From: Methanobacterium sp. PtaU1.Bin097
GTDB lineage: Archaea; Methanobacteriota; Methanobacteria; Methanobacteriales; Methanobacteriaceae
DNA: 56,352 nt
Reading direction: 5' to 3'
Assembly: GCA_002067325.1 (NCBI GenBank)
Contig: MVQY01000180.1
Location: 1 to 56,352, forward strand
In this document: one piece after another, positions 45,029-54,872 of the stretch
Numbering within the stretch: the first letter of the stretch is position 1
Layout of the letters: the number at the start of each line of letters is the position of its first letter
Notes under the pieces: generated by a model
Seen by the model: only the letters and a program-made list of their open reading frames with translations
Told to the model about the DNA's origin: nothing
Database searches by the model: none
Translations under genes and position numbers: made by a program

Positions 45029-46006
45029 ATGAGAGTGATCAGGGCAGATCTAGAGGTTCCATTCTGGTGCTCTTTCAGTGAGTACGGAACTGTAAACATC
45101 CGTCCTACTTATCCTTTTCCTCCACCAACTACTCTCTTCGGCCTTATTCAAAATGCTATGCAAAAACCGGCATTACATGAATTGACTAAAGATAAACAAA
45201 AAGGGGTTAGACTACAATATCTTGAAAATTATTCTAAATTAGATTTTGCTATCTTAATTAAGGAAAATGGTGAAAAAATCGACGATTATTTGAATATTCA
45301 TAAAGGAAGTAGGGTACGTGAAAGAAATTATGAAGATAGGATGCTAACCGATAAAGTGAAAGATAAAATAAAGAGTTTTGATCTGTCCAAAGAAGATGAA
45401 AAGGCGCTGAATAAGATTGTTAGGAAGATCACAAGAAAAAAATTTGTTGAGGATATTGAAAAGGAAGATGAAAGTAAAAAAAATGAGATATTGAATTTAA
45501 TAGGAGAAAAATATGCTGGAGAACTGTTAAAACTCATTGTTGACTTCTGGCAAGTCAATAAAGATGGTGTTGGTGGTTATGAAACTAATAAAAACTGGGA
45601 ACATACACAGATCAACCGGCAGAGATTAATTTCTCCGAAATTCACAATATATATCCGATCTACAGAAGAAAATGGTGAACACTCCCTAGAAAGCATATAT
45701 GATCATTTGAAAAAACCTAAACGACCTTTATATCTTGGAGAAAATGATGATGTAGTGAACGTGAATAAAATTAAGATAAAAACAGTGGATGATGAACTAA
45801 TAAAGTCTTTCAAGGTTGATTCTATTATTCCCGGAGTTTATACTAATTGTCAATTGGTTAAAATTCCCAGTAGATTAAAAAATGATTTTCCAGATGAAAG
45901 AGGACACAATTTAATTTGTTCAATACCTCAGGGAGATTTAGATCAGGAACTGCCTTGTTTTGATGTAGAAGGTGAACATATTGTCTTCTTACAAAACAAT
46001 AGCTAA
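45029..46006 (+). CDS. cas5: Type I-B Cascade Cas5
   Basis: About 325 residues. The N-terminus MRVIRADLEVPFWCSF followed by IRPTYPFPPPTTLFGLIQNAM is the conserved Cas5 signature that binds the crRNA 5' handle. The middle (about 105-185) is a charged, helical Lys/Glu-rich insertion that makes it longer than the common 220-250 residues. The ATG at 45029 has GGGGATT upstream; an in-frame ATG at 45017 overlaps cas7. Its 3' end overlaps cas3 by about 26 nt in another frame. Confidence 0.88.
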   Translation: MRVIRADLEVPFWCSFSEYGTVNIRPTYPFPPPTTLFGLIQNAMQKPALHELTKDKQKGVRLQYLENYSKLDFAILIKENGEKIDDYLNIHKGSRVRERNYEDRMLTDKVKDKIKSFDLSKEDEKALNKIVRKITRKKFVEDIEKEDESKKNEILNLIGEKYAGELLKLIVDFWQVNKDGVGGYETNKNWEHTQINRQRLISPKFTIYIRSTEENGEHSLESIYDHLKKPKRPLYLGENDDVVNVNKIKIKTVDDELIKSFKVDSIIPGVYTNCQLVKIPSRLKNDFPDERGHNLICSIPQGDLDQELPCFDVEGEHIVFLQNNS

Positions 46007-48458
46007 AAGTAATGGAACCAGTTTAAAAAAACATACTGAAGATGCTTTGATTATATCAAATTATTTAATCTCTTCAAATAAAGAGATCTTGCAAAACTGG
46101 GGAGAATTAAATGGAATTGAAATAAGGCCGCTTTTGAAAGAAATTCATACAGCTATATTCTTCCATGATTTTGGTAAAGGTGCAGTTAAATGGCAGAAAG
46201 AAGCCTATAAAGAAGAACCACATCTGCCGCCACATGCGTCATATTCCGGTTATTTTCTCCTTCAAAACGAAACTGATTTCTGTTCCCATCTTGCTTGCAT
46301 ATCACACCATTCGCTCCTTACTGAATCATCTTTTAATAATGTTCCTTACCCTAAAGATTTCAACAAAGAATATCTCACCAAATTTGCAATTGAAAACGAT
46401 TACAAAATCTCATTCGATATTCCATGGGAAAATTATTTTGGAAGCTTGAAAAACTTCAAAAAAAAGAGTCAATCTCTAGATGTTAGAAACAAATGGAACA
46501 ACCAAATAGACACTTATTTTAAGGCTAAATACTCTTTAATTTTATCATATCTGACAACTTCCGATGGTATTGCAAGTAAAATTGAAGAAGAAAATATCCC
46601 GAACACAGATTTGAATAGTATTTTAATAAAATGGTTTCCATCTCCTGTAGATATTTACAGAAGGATAATTGAAGTGGAGGGAGATAAAGAATTGACAGAT
46701 ATTCAAAATAGAGTTCTAAATGTTCTGTCTCAATCATCTACTATTTTTGACTATTCAAAACCATTTAGAATAGAAGCTCCTTGTGGTGAAGGAAAAACAT
46801 TAGCAGCTCTTTTAGTAGCTAAAGAACTATTAAATCAGAATATCATTAATAAAGTTATATTCACCCTTCCCACACAAGTAACGAGTAATAATATGGTTCA
46901 GGAATTTGAGGATGAATATGGGATACCTCGTGATTGGATTGGTATTTATCACTCAGAAGTAATGAGTTTTTTAATTGAAAACACTGAAGAAGAACAGGAA
47001 TCTGATTTTTCAATTTCAAGTCAAAAATTTTGGAATTTGATTTATTCTAAACCATTTAATATCTCAACAATAGATCATCTGTTACTTTCACTTGTAAATG
47101 GCTTTAAATATGCTCCTAGAGCATTTGGAAACATTTTAAATAGTTTAATCATAATAGACGAGCTCCATTATTATGATCAACATACCATTGGTATGGTGGG
47201 GTGTTTGTGTGAAATATTAAGGCGCTTAAAAATTCCACATATAATCATGAGCGCCACAATACCCGCTCAAATTAAAGAAAAATTTGATAATGAGTATCAG
47301 AAAATTCAAAGTAGTGGTCGAGATAATAAAGGAAATGAAAAAAATCCATTTATCTTTGAATATCATAATAGTGAAATTGTTGATAATGAAACGGTTTCCG
47401 ATGAATTTTTAAAACTTTTAATGGAATATGATGGCCAAAATGTTGGAATAATAGTGAATACGGTTCCTCAATCTAAAATGATATTTAATGAATTAAAACA
47501 GAGATTTCCTGAAAGACAAATTCTACTTTATAACTCTCAATTTATGAGAAAGGATAGGCCTAAAAAGGAGAAGATCCTTAGAATATTTGGTAAAAGCTTA
47601 TTTGAAGAATTAAATCAAGAAGAGATTGAATTTTGTAAAGAGCATGGTTTTGATCCGGATTTGCCTTTTGTTTTTGTTGGAACTCAAGTTGCAGAAATTA
47701 GCTTGAACAACTCGTTTGATGTATTAATATCAGAATTGGCTCCTTTAGATGCGTTGATACAACGAGGAGGACGTCTTCACAGAAAAATGAGTTTTAACAA
47801 CAATGAAGAATGTAATTGCCATCAATGCAAACGTTTCAATAACAAACATACCTACAAATTCCATATTTTTGACACTGGAGAATTTTGTTTTCCTTATTAC
47901 ACTCCTAAGGATAAAGATGGGATCATGAATGAAATTATAGAAAATACACGAAAACAAATAACCGAAAACACCCTTTTCACATTTAAAACAGGTATCAAAA
48001 TGATGGACAATGTTTATAAGAATGAAAAAATGTTTTCAGAATTTAACGCTGATATCAGTTTTTGGGACGCTTACGTAGAAGATTTAATCTTTGGAAAGAG
48101 TCCAAAAAAAAGTGAAGAAGAGGGAGGTCAATTAAGGATACAAACAAGGAATATTAAAATGAACAGTTTCGCTGTTTTACCTCAGCAATTTGAATATGAA
48201 AATGATTACATCCAGGCTGAAGATTTTATTAGGAAAATATACGGAGATTCTAGATTTTCAAAAAGGGGTAAATTGAATTTTGAAGGGATCAATGAAATAA
48301 CTAAACATATGATAAAAATACCTATAAAACAGTACTATAAGATAAATAGTAATAAAGACAGGTATTTTGAGGCATATAAAATTATAAAAATTGCATGTGC
48401 AGAGTATGACTTTGAAAAAGGATTAGTTAACTTGGATGATCAAGAAAATGTATATTGA
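45981..48458 (+). CDS. cas3: CRISPR-associated helicase-nuclease Cas3
   Basis: About 825 residues. N-terminal HD nuclease: KKHTEDALI, FFHDFGKGAVKWQKE near residue 62, and SHHSLL. SF2 helicase: Walker A APCGEGKT near 265, DELHYYD near 392 (DExH box), SATIP, and RGGRLHRK (motif VI). It is recruited by Cascade to degrade target DNA. The start is TTG 45981 with GGTGA before it, or GTG 45972. It is the last I-B gene, and cas4-cas1-cas2, which often follow in type I-B, are absent. Confidence 0.93.
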   Translation: MSSYKTIAKSNGTSLKKHTEDALIISNYLISSNKEILQNWGELNGIEIRPLLKEIHTAIFFHDFGKGAVKWQKEAYKEEPHLPPHASYSGYFLLQNETDFCSHLACISHHSLLTESSFNNVPYPKDFNKEYLTKFAIENDYKISFDIPWENYFGSLKNFKKKSQSLDVRNKWNNQIDTYFKAKYSLILSYLTTSDGIASKIEEENIPNTDLNSILIKWFPSPVDIYRRIIEVEGDKELTDIQNRVLNVLSQSSTIFDYSKPFRIEAPCGEGKTLAALLVAKELLNQNIINKVIFTLPTQVTSNNMVQEFEDEYGIPRDWIGIYHSEVMSFLIENTEEEQESDFSISSQKFWNLIYSKPFNISTIDHLLLSLVNGFKYAPRAFGNILNSLIIIDELHYYDQHTIGMVGCLCEILRRLKIPHIIMSATIPAQIKEKFDNEYQKIQSSGRDNKGNEKNPFIFEYHNSEIVDNETVSDEFLKLLMEYDGQNVGIIVNTVPQSKMIFNELKQRFPERQILLYNSQFMRKDRPKKEKILRIFGKSLFEELNQEEIEFCKEHGFDPDLPFVFVGTQVAEISLNNSFDVLISELAPLDALIQRGGRLHRKMSFNNNEECNCHQCKRFNNKHTYKFHIFDTGEFCFPYYTPKDKDGIMNEIIENTRKQITENTLFTFKTGIKMMDNVYKNEKMFSEFNADISFWDAYVEDLIFGKSPKKSEEEGGQLRIQTRNIKMNSFAVLPQQFEYENDYIQAEDFIRKIYGDSRFSKRGKLNFEGINEITKHMIKIPIKQYYKINSNKDRYFEAYKIIKIACAEYDFEKGLVNLDDQENVY

Positions 48459-48585
48459 TACCGGAATATCATTGTTATTGTTTAGATACCTAATTGATTT
48501 AAAGATGAGTGATGCCTAAATTCGGTTGTTTGAGGTCAACTGAAATCTTTGATAAATCTTACTGGATGATTAGAGGAATGATGTA

Positions 48586-49866
48586 ATGCAAATAAAAACA
48601 TTAACACCTCTTTGGACAGGAAATGTTGATGGAAAATGTAAAACCATAAAAGAAACAGGAATTATAGGCTCCCTTAGATGGTGGTATGAAGCACTTGTAC
48701 GGGGTTTAGGAGGGTATGCTTGTGATCCTACATCTGATAAAAGATGTGAATTGAATTACAAAAAATTTGATAATTCAATAAAAAATGGTAGATCAATTCA
48801 AGAATCTTTGGATGAACAAATTTGTCCTGTTTGTCAGTTATTTGGGTGTACTGGATGGAAAAGAAGATTTAAATTAGAATTAAATTCTGAAAAGTTGTTG
48901 AATGCACCATTTATTATTGCAAAACCAAATGAATCTCAAAGACCCGTTTTTTTAGGTTATTATGATAAAACTGGAAAAGCGTATAAGAATAAAGGAGGAT
49001 TAGTAGGTGGGTTTGAATTTGATTTAATACCTGAAAATGAAGGTAATATTGATTTATTAGGTTTACTCCTCCAACTTTCTATTGATTGGGGGCTCGGTGC
49101 AATGACACAGAAAGGTTTTGGAGTTTTATCTTCAAAAGAAAATTTTAAGAATGGTGAAAAAGATTTAAGCAATCTTCCAAAGCCACGAAATGAGAATACT
49201 TATTCATTACCTTTGCCTAAAATCGATCAATTTTTCTTTTACAAAGTCCCTATTAAAACTGAATCCATTGGTATGATTACAAAAGAGATTAGTAAGGGTC
49301 TGTTTAAAACAATGTCTGATAAAAAGAAAGGAAATTATTTGGAATGGGATTATATGAGTTTTTCATATATCCCATCAGCACCTTGGGTGAAAAGAAGCAT
49401 AAGAAGTTTATATTCCAATAAAATTTTGAGACATTATTTAATGGGTTTTGTTTCTATGAAGGAAACAAAGCCAATACATTTAAAATGTTGGAAACATTCC
49501 ATAAAAAAAGATAAAAGGAAATATTGGTGCGTTAATTGTAGAGAAGGAAGTATAGATAAATTAATATTAGAAAAAACTGCTTCAAAAATTCACGTTTCAC
49601 ATATTTATAACCAGAATTTTTATAAAACAGGAAAACCATCATGGGAGATGAAATTGTGGGGTTGGATACCTGAAATCCCTAAAAAAATAGGTGTGGATGA
49701 AAAAACAGTGCAAAAAATTTTAAAAAGCAATTTGGTTAGTGTTGATTTTTGGGAAAACACATTTGGAGTTGAAAAATGCCCTGTTGATGTTGACAATATT
49801 CTAAGTGTCTGGGGCCCAGATCCAGAACTAATAGTTAAACAAGGGGGAAAACTATATGGGCTATGA
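48586..49866 (+). CDS. Type III Cas7 family protein, Cmr1-like
   Basis: 426 residues. The N-terminus has the Cmr1 signature TPLWTGNVDGK...ETGIIGSLRWWYEALVRGLGG (GSLRWWYE at 28-35), then CPVCQLFGCTGWKRRF with two cysteines. The glycine-rich RAMP loop is GAMTQKGFGVL. Cmr1 binds the 3' part of the crRNA-target duplex. The C-terminal half with CWKH ... CVNC may hold another zinc. First gene of the type III operon, 127 bp after cas3; GAGG precedes its ATG, and a separate promoter in the AT-rich gap is possible. It overlaps the next gene by 11 nt. Confidence 0.88.
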   Translation: MQIKTLTPLWTGNVDGKCKTIKETGIIGSLRWWYEALVRGLGGYACDPTSDKRCELNYKKFDNSIKNGRSIQESLDEQICPVCQLFGCTGWKRRFKLELNSEKLLNAPFIIAKPNESQRPVFLGYYDKTGKAYKNKGGLVGGFEFDLIPENEGNIDLLGLLLQLSIDWGLGAMTQKGFGVLSSKENFKNGEKDLSNLPKPRNENTYSLPLPKIDQFFFYKVPIKTESIGMITKEISKGLFKTMSDKKKGNYLEWDYMSFSYIPSAPWVKRSIRSLYSNKILRHYLMGFVSMKETKPIHLKCWKHSIKKDKRKYWCVNCREGSIDKLILEKTASKIHVSHIYNQNFYKTGKPSWEMKLWGWIPEIPKKIGVDEKTVQKILKSNLVSVDFWENTFGVEKCPVDVDNILSVWGPDPELIVKQGGKLYGL

Positions 49867-50815
49867 TTTTTACACGGAACTTGATAATCAAAGGATAAAA
49901 AAGGATAATGTTCCCAATCATTTTGTGCGCTTAAAATTACTAAAATTAGAAAAAAATCGTAAAGTCAAAGAAAAATATAAAAACATGATTAAATTCATTA
50001 ATTTATCTGAAGAATATGATTTAATAAAAAGTTTGGGAATTTCAGAGATTAAAAGAATCAATGCAGATTTAAATCATTCTTATCTCTTTAAAATTGATTT
50101 TAAACTAAAGAAATCTTACATCAGTAAGGATGATGAAGAGTTTTACATAATTGATAACCCTATCTGCAAAGATAAAGTTTTTAAAACGCCTTTGGTTAGA
50201 CCAAGTTCGTGGAAAGGGGCATTAAGATATTCTGCAATGAGAAATGTGTTAGGGAAAGAGGGTTTAGAGAAGGTAAATGCTAGGATTATAATGCTTAGAC
50301 TTTTTGGGAATGAAAAGAAAAAAATGACTAACTTTTTGGATAAAGAATTTGGAAAATTGAATAGTGGATATAAAAAGAAAGTTGAAGGAATATATCATGA
50401 TAAAAATCCTAATTTAAGGGGAAGACTTGTTTTTTATCCTACATTTTTTGATGAAGTTAATTTAGATGTAATTACACCACACGATAGAAAAACCAAAACA
50501 CCATCAAGAGGCCCTATCTATTTTGAAACAGTTCCACTAAAAAAGAGAGGAAAAAATTGTATTTTTAATTTATTATATTTTCCCTTTGATTTAATTGGGA
50601 AAAAAAATACCAATAATGAAATAAATAGTGATTTAACATTTTTAATAGATTCAATAAGTGATATGTTCATAAAACACGGATTTGGAGCTAAAACAACTTC
50701 GGGATATGGTATTGTTAAAGATGAAATAAAATTCAAAGTTAATGATAATTCTGAAAAAGAAGGAACATTCGAGGATTTTAAAGAGTATATCAAGAATTAT
50801 ACAGGAGCTAATTAA
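49856..50815 (+). CDS. Type III Cas7 family RAMP protein, Cmr6-like
   Basis: 319 residues. A divergent N-terminal extension (about 70 residues, Lys-rich) precedes the RAMP fold: FKTPLVRPSSWKGALRYSAMRN (the usual 'IPGSSLKGALR' segment), RGRLVFYPTFF and HGFGAKTTSGYGIV, the glycine-rich loop. In the III-C gene order the second RAMP gene is the Cmr6-like one; sequence alone would only say Cas7-type RAMP. The stop codon is 1 nt from the start of cas10, showing a tightly packed operon. Confidence 0.8.
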   Translation: MGYDFYTELDNQRIKKDNVPNHFVRLKLLKLEKNRKVKEKYKNMIKFINLSEEYDLIKSLGISEIKRINADLNHSYLFKIDFKLKKSYISKDDEEFYIIDNPICKDKVFKTPLVRPSSWKGALRYSAMRNVLGKEGLEKVNARIIMLRLFGNEKKKMTNFLDKEFGKLNSGYKKKVEGIYHDKNPNLRGRLVFYPTFFDEVNLDVITPHDRKTKTPSRGPIYFETVPLKKRGKNCIFNLLYFPFDLIGKKNTNNEINSDLTFLIDSISDMFIKHGFGAKTTSGYGIVKDEIKFKVNDNSEKEGTFEDFKEYIKNYTGAN

Positions 50816-50816
50816 A

Positions 50817-53800
50817 ATGGGTTCGGAAGTTCCAGAAAAATTAAGAAAATTGGGGGAAAATAGAGCTCTGATTTTGTTAGTTGAATGTATGGGTTTTTTG
50901 CATGATGTTGGAAAGCTTTCTGAAAACAGACAGAATCATCATAAAAAATATAATAATGATGTTAAAGAAAATAGTGTTCCTATTAGTGTTGAAAAGATTT
51001 TTAAATTGAAATTCGAAAGTTTACTTAATAATTGTATTCCTCAAGATGTTTTAGAAAATGTTAAAAATTGTGAAATTAAAGGATTTCAATATCATCACGC
51101 TGGAAAGAATTATGAGGGTTATTGGCCTCAGAATTGGATCGAAGAAATTATTAATTTATCAGATAACAAGGATAGTTCTGAGGATAGGGGGAAAGCCATT
51201 GCAGAACAGAAGGATTATAAATCTTCTGTTTTTGGAAAAGAAGAGAAAATCCCGGGAAATTTAGAAGAAAAACGAAAAGAATTTTACATAAAACTGCAAA
51301 AAAGTATTGGAAAACTCCATAAATTAAAAAAAAAGCATCTATCAATAGAAGAATGGGGAGATTTCCACAATGGAATAATAGACAGTATTTCATTATATTT
51401 TTCGATTGCTTTAGCAGAAACAAGAAGAGCTGCAAATGATGTAACTCTTTTTGATCATTCTTATATGAGTGGTACTATAACAAAAGCACTTATTGGAAAA
51501 TCTCTTCTTAATGATGATATACGGAAAAAATTTGCAAATATTGGAGAAACAGCTCATTTTGATGATGAGTGTGATTTGGACTTATTAGTGATCTCATTTA
51601 ATGGATTAAAATTTCTTTCTCAGTCAATTAACCTTTTAGATTTACGTGGTAGAAATAACAAACTTTTTGAAATTAAAAATAGACTTAAATCTTTACTAGA
51701 AGTCGAATATCCTCTTGGAAATTATATTTATAGTGATGAGAACAATCTTTGTTTTTTAATAACACCTACCAATAAAAGCTCTTTTGATTATATCAAAAGA
51801 AAAATTTTTGGAATATTTAATGAAGAAACAGAGGGATTACTTCTCCCTGTAATTGAAAAATCTTCAGAATTAAAATATTATGGTAATGAGTTAATAAAAC
51901 TAAAAGAACATGCAGAAAAAAAAGCAAAAAATAATTTTATTGAAAATTCAAGCGATTTTGAACCTAATTGGTATAAAAAATGGAATAAAACTGTAAATAG
52001 AGATAAGTGTGTTTTATGTGGCAAAATGCCCCAATGGAAAGGGAAAAAGAGTGATTATCTATGTGAATTCTGTTGGAGTCTTAGATATAAGGCTATTGGG
52101 AAATCAAAAAAAGAAGATTCTCAATGGCTTGATGAAATAGCAGATGAAAATGGAAAAATAGCTATTGTAACAGGTATATTTCACCCTGTTGATAAATGGC
52201 TTAGTGGTGAATTTTTAAAATACCAAAAAATAAAAACAAGAGAAGACTTAGAAGAACATCAATATGCTAAGAAACATTTTGAAGATATCAACGATTCTGA
52301 ATATAAAAAAATAGAGAAAGAAACACCATTAAAATTTTTAAGAATAATCAAAAAGAAAGTGAATGATAAAGATTTCATGATAAAAGGAGTAAATGAAGAT
52401 GATGTCGGTTTATCAAAACGTGAATCAACTTTTTTAGGTGGTAAAAGCAAGATAGGAGAATTTTATTGGAGATTATCAGAAGACAACAGAAAAAATCTTG
52501 ATAAAGAAAAAATTAGCTCTGAAGAAAAAGACAAAATAGCAAAAGAAATTGCGGAAATTGCAACAACCAAACCTCCTTCACCATCAAGGACTCATAGAAT
52601 TTGGCGAGAATTACAAGAATTTTCGAATGATGTTATAAAAGATAACAGGAAAAAAATACACTCAGTTAAAAGATTAAAATTTGAATTAGAAAATTTTAAA
52701 GAAGATGAGGGAATATATAAAGCAGATATTCCGGGTATTGGATTAATTGAAGTGTTTAATCAAGAAAATTGTGAATTTTTTACAATTGAAAGAATAGATA
52801 GAAATAATCTTTCAGATGAAGAAAGAAACTCTTTTTGGAAGAACCATGGTCGACATATAAAAAAGGGCAAGAACGTAGTTATATTTAAAGAGGGAGAAAA
52901 AATAGGCAAATTTAAAGCAAATTTCAAAAATGGAGATAATAATTACAAACAATTTAGGGAAATTTCATCATCTCCTAATGGGTTCATGTTCATTTTACCT
53001 GCTAATAAAGCTGTTGATGTCGTCAAAAATATAGACGAACAATTTAAGGAACAATTTTCAAAAGCCTTAGGAAAATTAACTTTAAATATGGGAATTGTGT
53101 TTTCACATAGAAAAAATCCAATTTATGCTTCATTAAACGCTGCAAGAAGATTAAGAGATGAATTTAAACTTAAAAACGAAAAATTTGAAAATGGTTACAT
53201 CTCTATAGAAAAACAATCCATATATGATAATGCACCAATAAGAAACGAGAAAAATCCATTTGGATACCCTATAATCCCCATAACTCTAAATGAAAAAGAA
53301 ATTTTCTGGAAAATAGAACATGTACAGGGGAATGGGGCTATTGACAAATATTATCCATATTTATTATCTTCCGATGATGAAACATTGCACGTTACTGAAC
53401 TGGCATTTAAAGACAAATTGAATCTTTATCTAAACTATTTTGATTTTGAATACCTCGACACAACTGCAAGAAGATTTGACATAGTGCTCGGGGGAAATAA
53501 AAAAAGAGTAAACTCTATTTTTGGAATTGATGGATCAAGACCATATTTACTGGAGGATATTAACAAATTCGAAAGATTAAGAGATTTATTTGAAATGGTG
53601 GGTTCTTGGACACCTATTATAGATCTCGAAAGTTTAATAGTTGCTAAAAAACAGGAATGGGAAGTAACGGATGAGAAAAATAATGTTTATAAGAATATTG
53701 TAAAATCGGCATTAGAAAATAAAATCTCAGGAATTTTTATGAATAATGTTAACTGGAGAAACAATATTAAACCTTTCTTATTAAACTGTATTCTAGAAGG

Positions 53801-53867
53801 CTCTTTTTTTGATGCAATCGAACTTTACAAAAATATAATGAAAATTGATTTGAAGGTGAAAGAATGA
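50817..53867 (+). CDS. cas10: Cas10, Csx11 family (subtype III-C), cyclase motif lost
   Basis: 1016 residues from ATG 50817 (GGAG upstream); an upstream in-frame ATG at 50742 would overlap the preceding gene. The N-terminal HD domain has GFLHDVGKLS (H29-D30) and FQYHHAGKN. A zinc finger uses C398, C401, C416 and C419. The second Palm domain is recognisable from FMFILPANKAVDVV and LGKLTLNMGIVFSHRKNPIYASL, but where active proteins have GGDD it reads SPNG (719-722). The first Palm (LLVISFNGLKFLSQS ... YSDENNLCFLI) lacks it also. So it should not make cyclic oligoadenylates, while HD nuclease activity is possible. This is the trait of III-C (MTH326-like). It overlaps the next gene by ATGA. Confidence 0.88.
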   Translation: MGSEVPEKLRKLGENRALILLVECMGFLHDVGKLSENRQNHHKKYNNDVKENSVPISVEKIFKLKFESLLNNCIPQDVLENVKNCEIKGFQYHHAGKNYEGYWPQNWIEEIINLSDNKDSSEDRGKAIAEQKDYKSSVFGKEEKIPGNLEEKRKEFYIKLQKSIGKLHKLKKKHLSIEEWGDFHNGIIDSISLYFSIALAETRRAANDVTLFDHSYMSGTITKALIGKSLLNDDIRKKFANIGETAHFDDECDLDLLVISFNGLKFLSQSINLLDLRGRNNKLFEIKNRLKSLLEVEYPLGNYIYSDENNLCFLITPTNKSSFDYIKRKIFGIFNEETEGLLLPVIEKSSELKYYGNELIKLKEHAEKKAKNNFIENSSDFEPNWYKKWNKTVNRDKCVLCGKMPQWKGKKSDYLCEFCWSLRYKAIGKSKKEDSQWLDEIADENGKIAIVTGIFHPVDKWLSGEFLKYQKIKTREDLEEHQYAKKHFEDINDSEYKKIEKETPLKFLRIIKKKVNDKDFMIKGVNEDDVGLSKRESTFLGGKSKIGEFYWRLSEDNRKNLDKEKISSEEKDKIAKEIAEIATTKPPSPSRTHRIWRELQEFSNDVIKDNRKKIHSVKRLKFELENFKEDEGIYKADIPGIGLIEVFNQENCEFFTIERIDRNNLSDEERNSFWKNHGRHIKKGKNVVIFKEGEKIGKFKANFKNGDNNYKQFREISSSPNGFMFILPANKAVDVVKNIDEQFKEQFSKALGKLTLNMGIVFSHRKNPIYASLNAARRLRDEFKLKNEKFENGYISIEKQSIYDNAPIRNEKNPFGYPIIPITLNEKEIFWKIEHVQGNGAIDKYYPYLLSSDDETLHVTELAFKDKLNLYLNYFDFEYLDTTARRFDIVLGGNKKRVNSIFGIDGSRPYLLEDINKFERLRDLFEMVGSWTPIIDLESLIVAKKQEWEVTDEKNNVYKNIVKSALENKISGIFMNNVNWRNNIKPFLLNCILEGSFFDAIELYKNIMKIDLKVKE

Positions 53868-54871
53868 GTAATGCAGAATATGAATCTAAAGCCTATTTTG
53901 CAATGTCTTTGGATCCTATACACATAGGAACTGGTGGTTACAGATTAGGAAGAGTGGATAATACAATAGTAAGAGAATCAGGAACTAATTTGCCGAAGAT
54001 TCCAGGATCAAGCATTGAGGGAAACGCAAGAACGTATGCTTATTACAGAGAAGTGGGAAACAAAGATTCAAAATTTAAAATTCCCGAAGAATCTTGTGCA
54101 TTAGGAAAAGAACTGAATAATAATAAACCTTGTGGAATTTGTCCTGTTTGTGTATCTTTTGGGTATACTGGTGCAGAGAGAACCAAACTTGTCAATAATG
54201 GAAAAGGAGGAGAAGAAAGAATATCCGAAAGCCTCCACGGAATGGCACAATTCAGTGATGCAAGAATATTATTTTTTCCTGTACATTCCATGATTGGGCC
54301 TGTTTGGGTTACCTGCCCAAGTTTTTTGAAAGAAGTTTATGAAGAGAAAGTTGAACCGAGGAGAAAAGAAGAACTTGTCATTTCAAAGCAGATTGGGGAA
54401 AATCATGAACTAAAAAAATTAAATTTGGGTTGGTTATACCTTGATCTTGATCGAGAAGAAAATTCTCCAGATTTTACAAACTCATCACAATTTAAGGATA
54501 AATTTAACATTAATGATGAAATTTTAGAGAGAGTGGTTGTTGTACATGATGATATCTTTGAAAAAATTGTGAACTCCAATTTGGAAGTAAGAACTTCGGT
54601 ATCAATAGATCCAAGAACCGGTGCAGCTGAAGAAGGCGCTCTTTTTACTTATGAAGCAATACCAAGAGCTACAATTCTTTGGTTCAATGTGGTATTTAAT
54701 CAACCAGAGAATTTCAATGCAAAATTAATGGAAAAAGGCCAACTCCGAAAAGCTAAGGGGGATGATGTTGAACGTACAATAAAAAATAGTTTTGAACTAT
54801 TTGAAACATTAGGGATCGGAGGCATGCAGACAAGAGGTTTTGGAAGGTTAAGAATATTGAACGGTGGTTAA
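53864..54871 (+). CDS. Type III backbone Cas7, Cmr4-like
   Basis: 335 residues. The N-terminus DPIHIGTGGYRLGRVDNTIVRE is the Cmr4/Csm3 pattern, with D32 in the position of the aspartate that cleaves target RNA every 6 nt. Then PKIPGSSIEGNARTYAYY, a cysteine motif CGICPVCVSFGYTGAERT, and the glycine-rich loop GGMQTRGFGRLRI. Target-RNA cleavage is therefore predicted to be kept. It is expected to be present in several copies along the crRNA. It ends 1 nt before the next start. Confidence 0.88.
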   Translation: MSNAEYESKAYFAMSLDPIHIGTGGYRLGRVDNTIVRESGTNLPKIPGSSIEGNARTYAYYREVGNKDSKFKIPEESCALGKELNNNKPCGICPVCVSFGYTGAERTKLVNNGKGGEERISESLHGMAQFSDARILFFPVHSMIGPVWVTCPSFLKEVYEEKVEPRRKEELVISKQIGENHELKKLNLGWLYLDLDREENSPDFTNSSQFKDKFNINDEILERVVVVHDDIFEKIVNSNLEVRTSVSIDPRTGAAEEGALFTYEAIPRATILWFNVVFNQPENFNAKLMEKGQLRKAKGDDVERTIKNSFELFETLGIGGMQTRGFGRLRILNGG

Positions 54872-54872
54872 A

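Noticed and set aside
53864..54871. Type III operon as an ordinary III-B (Cmr) system
   Set aside because: Subunits resemble Cmr proteins, but Cas10 lacks GGDD and is of Csx11 type, the Cmr3 position is filled by a very divergent RAMP, and gene order differs from the usual cmr operon. III-C fits better.
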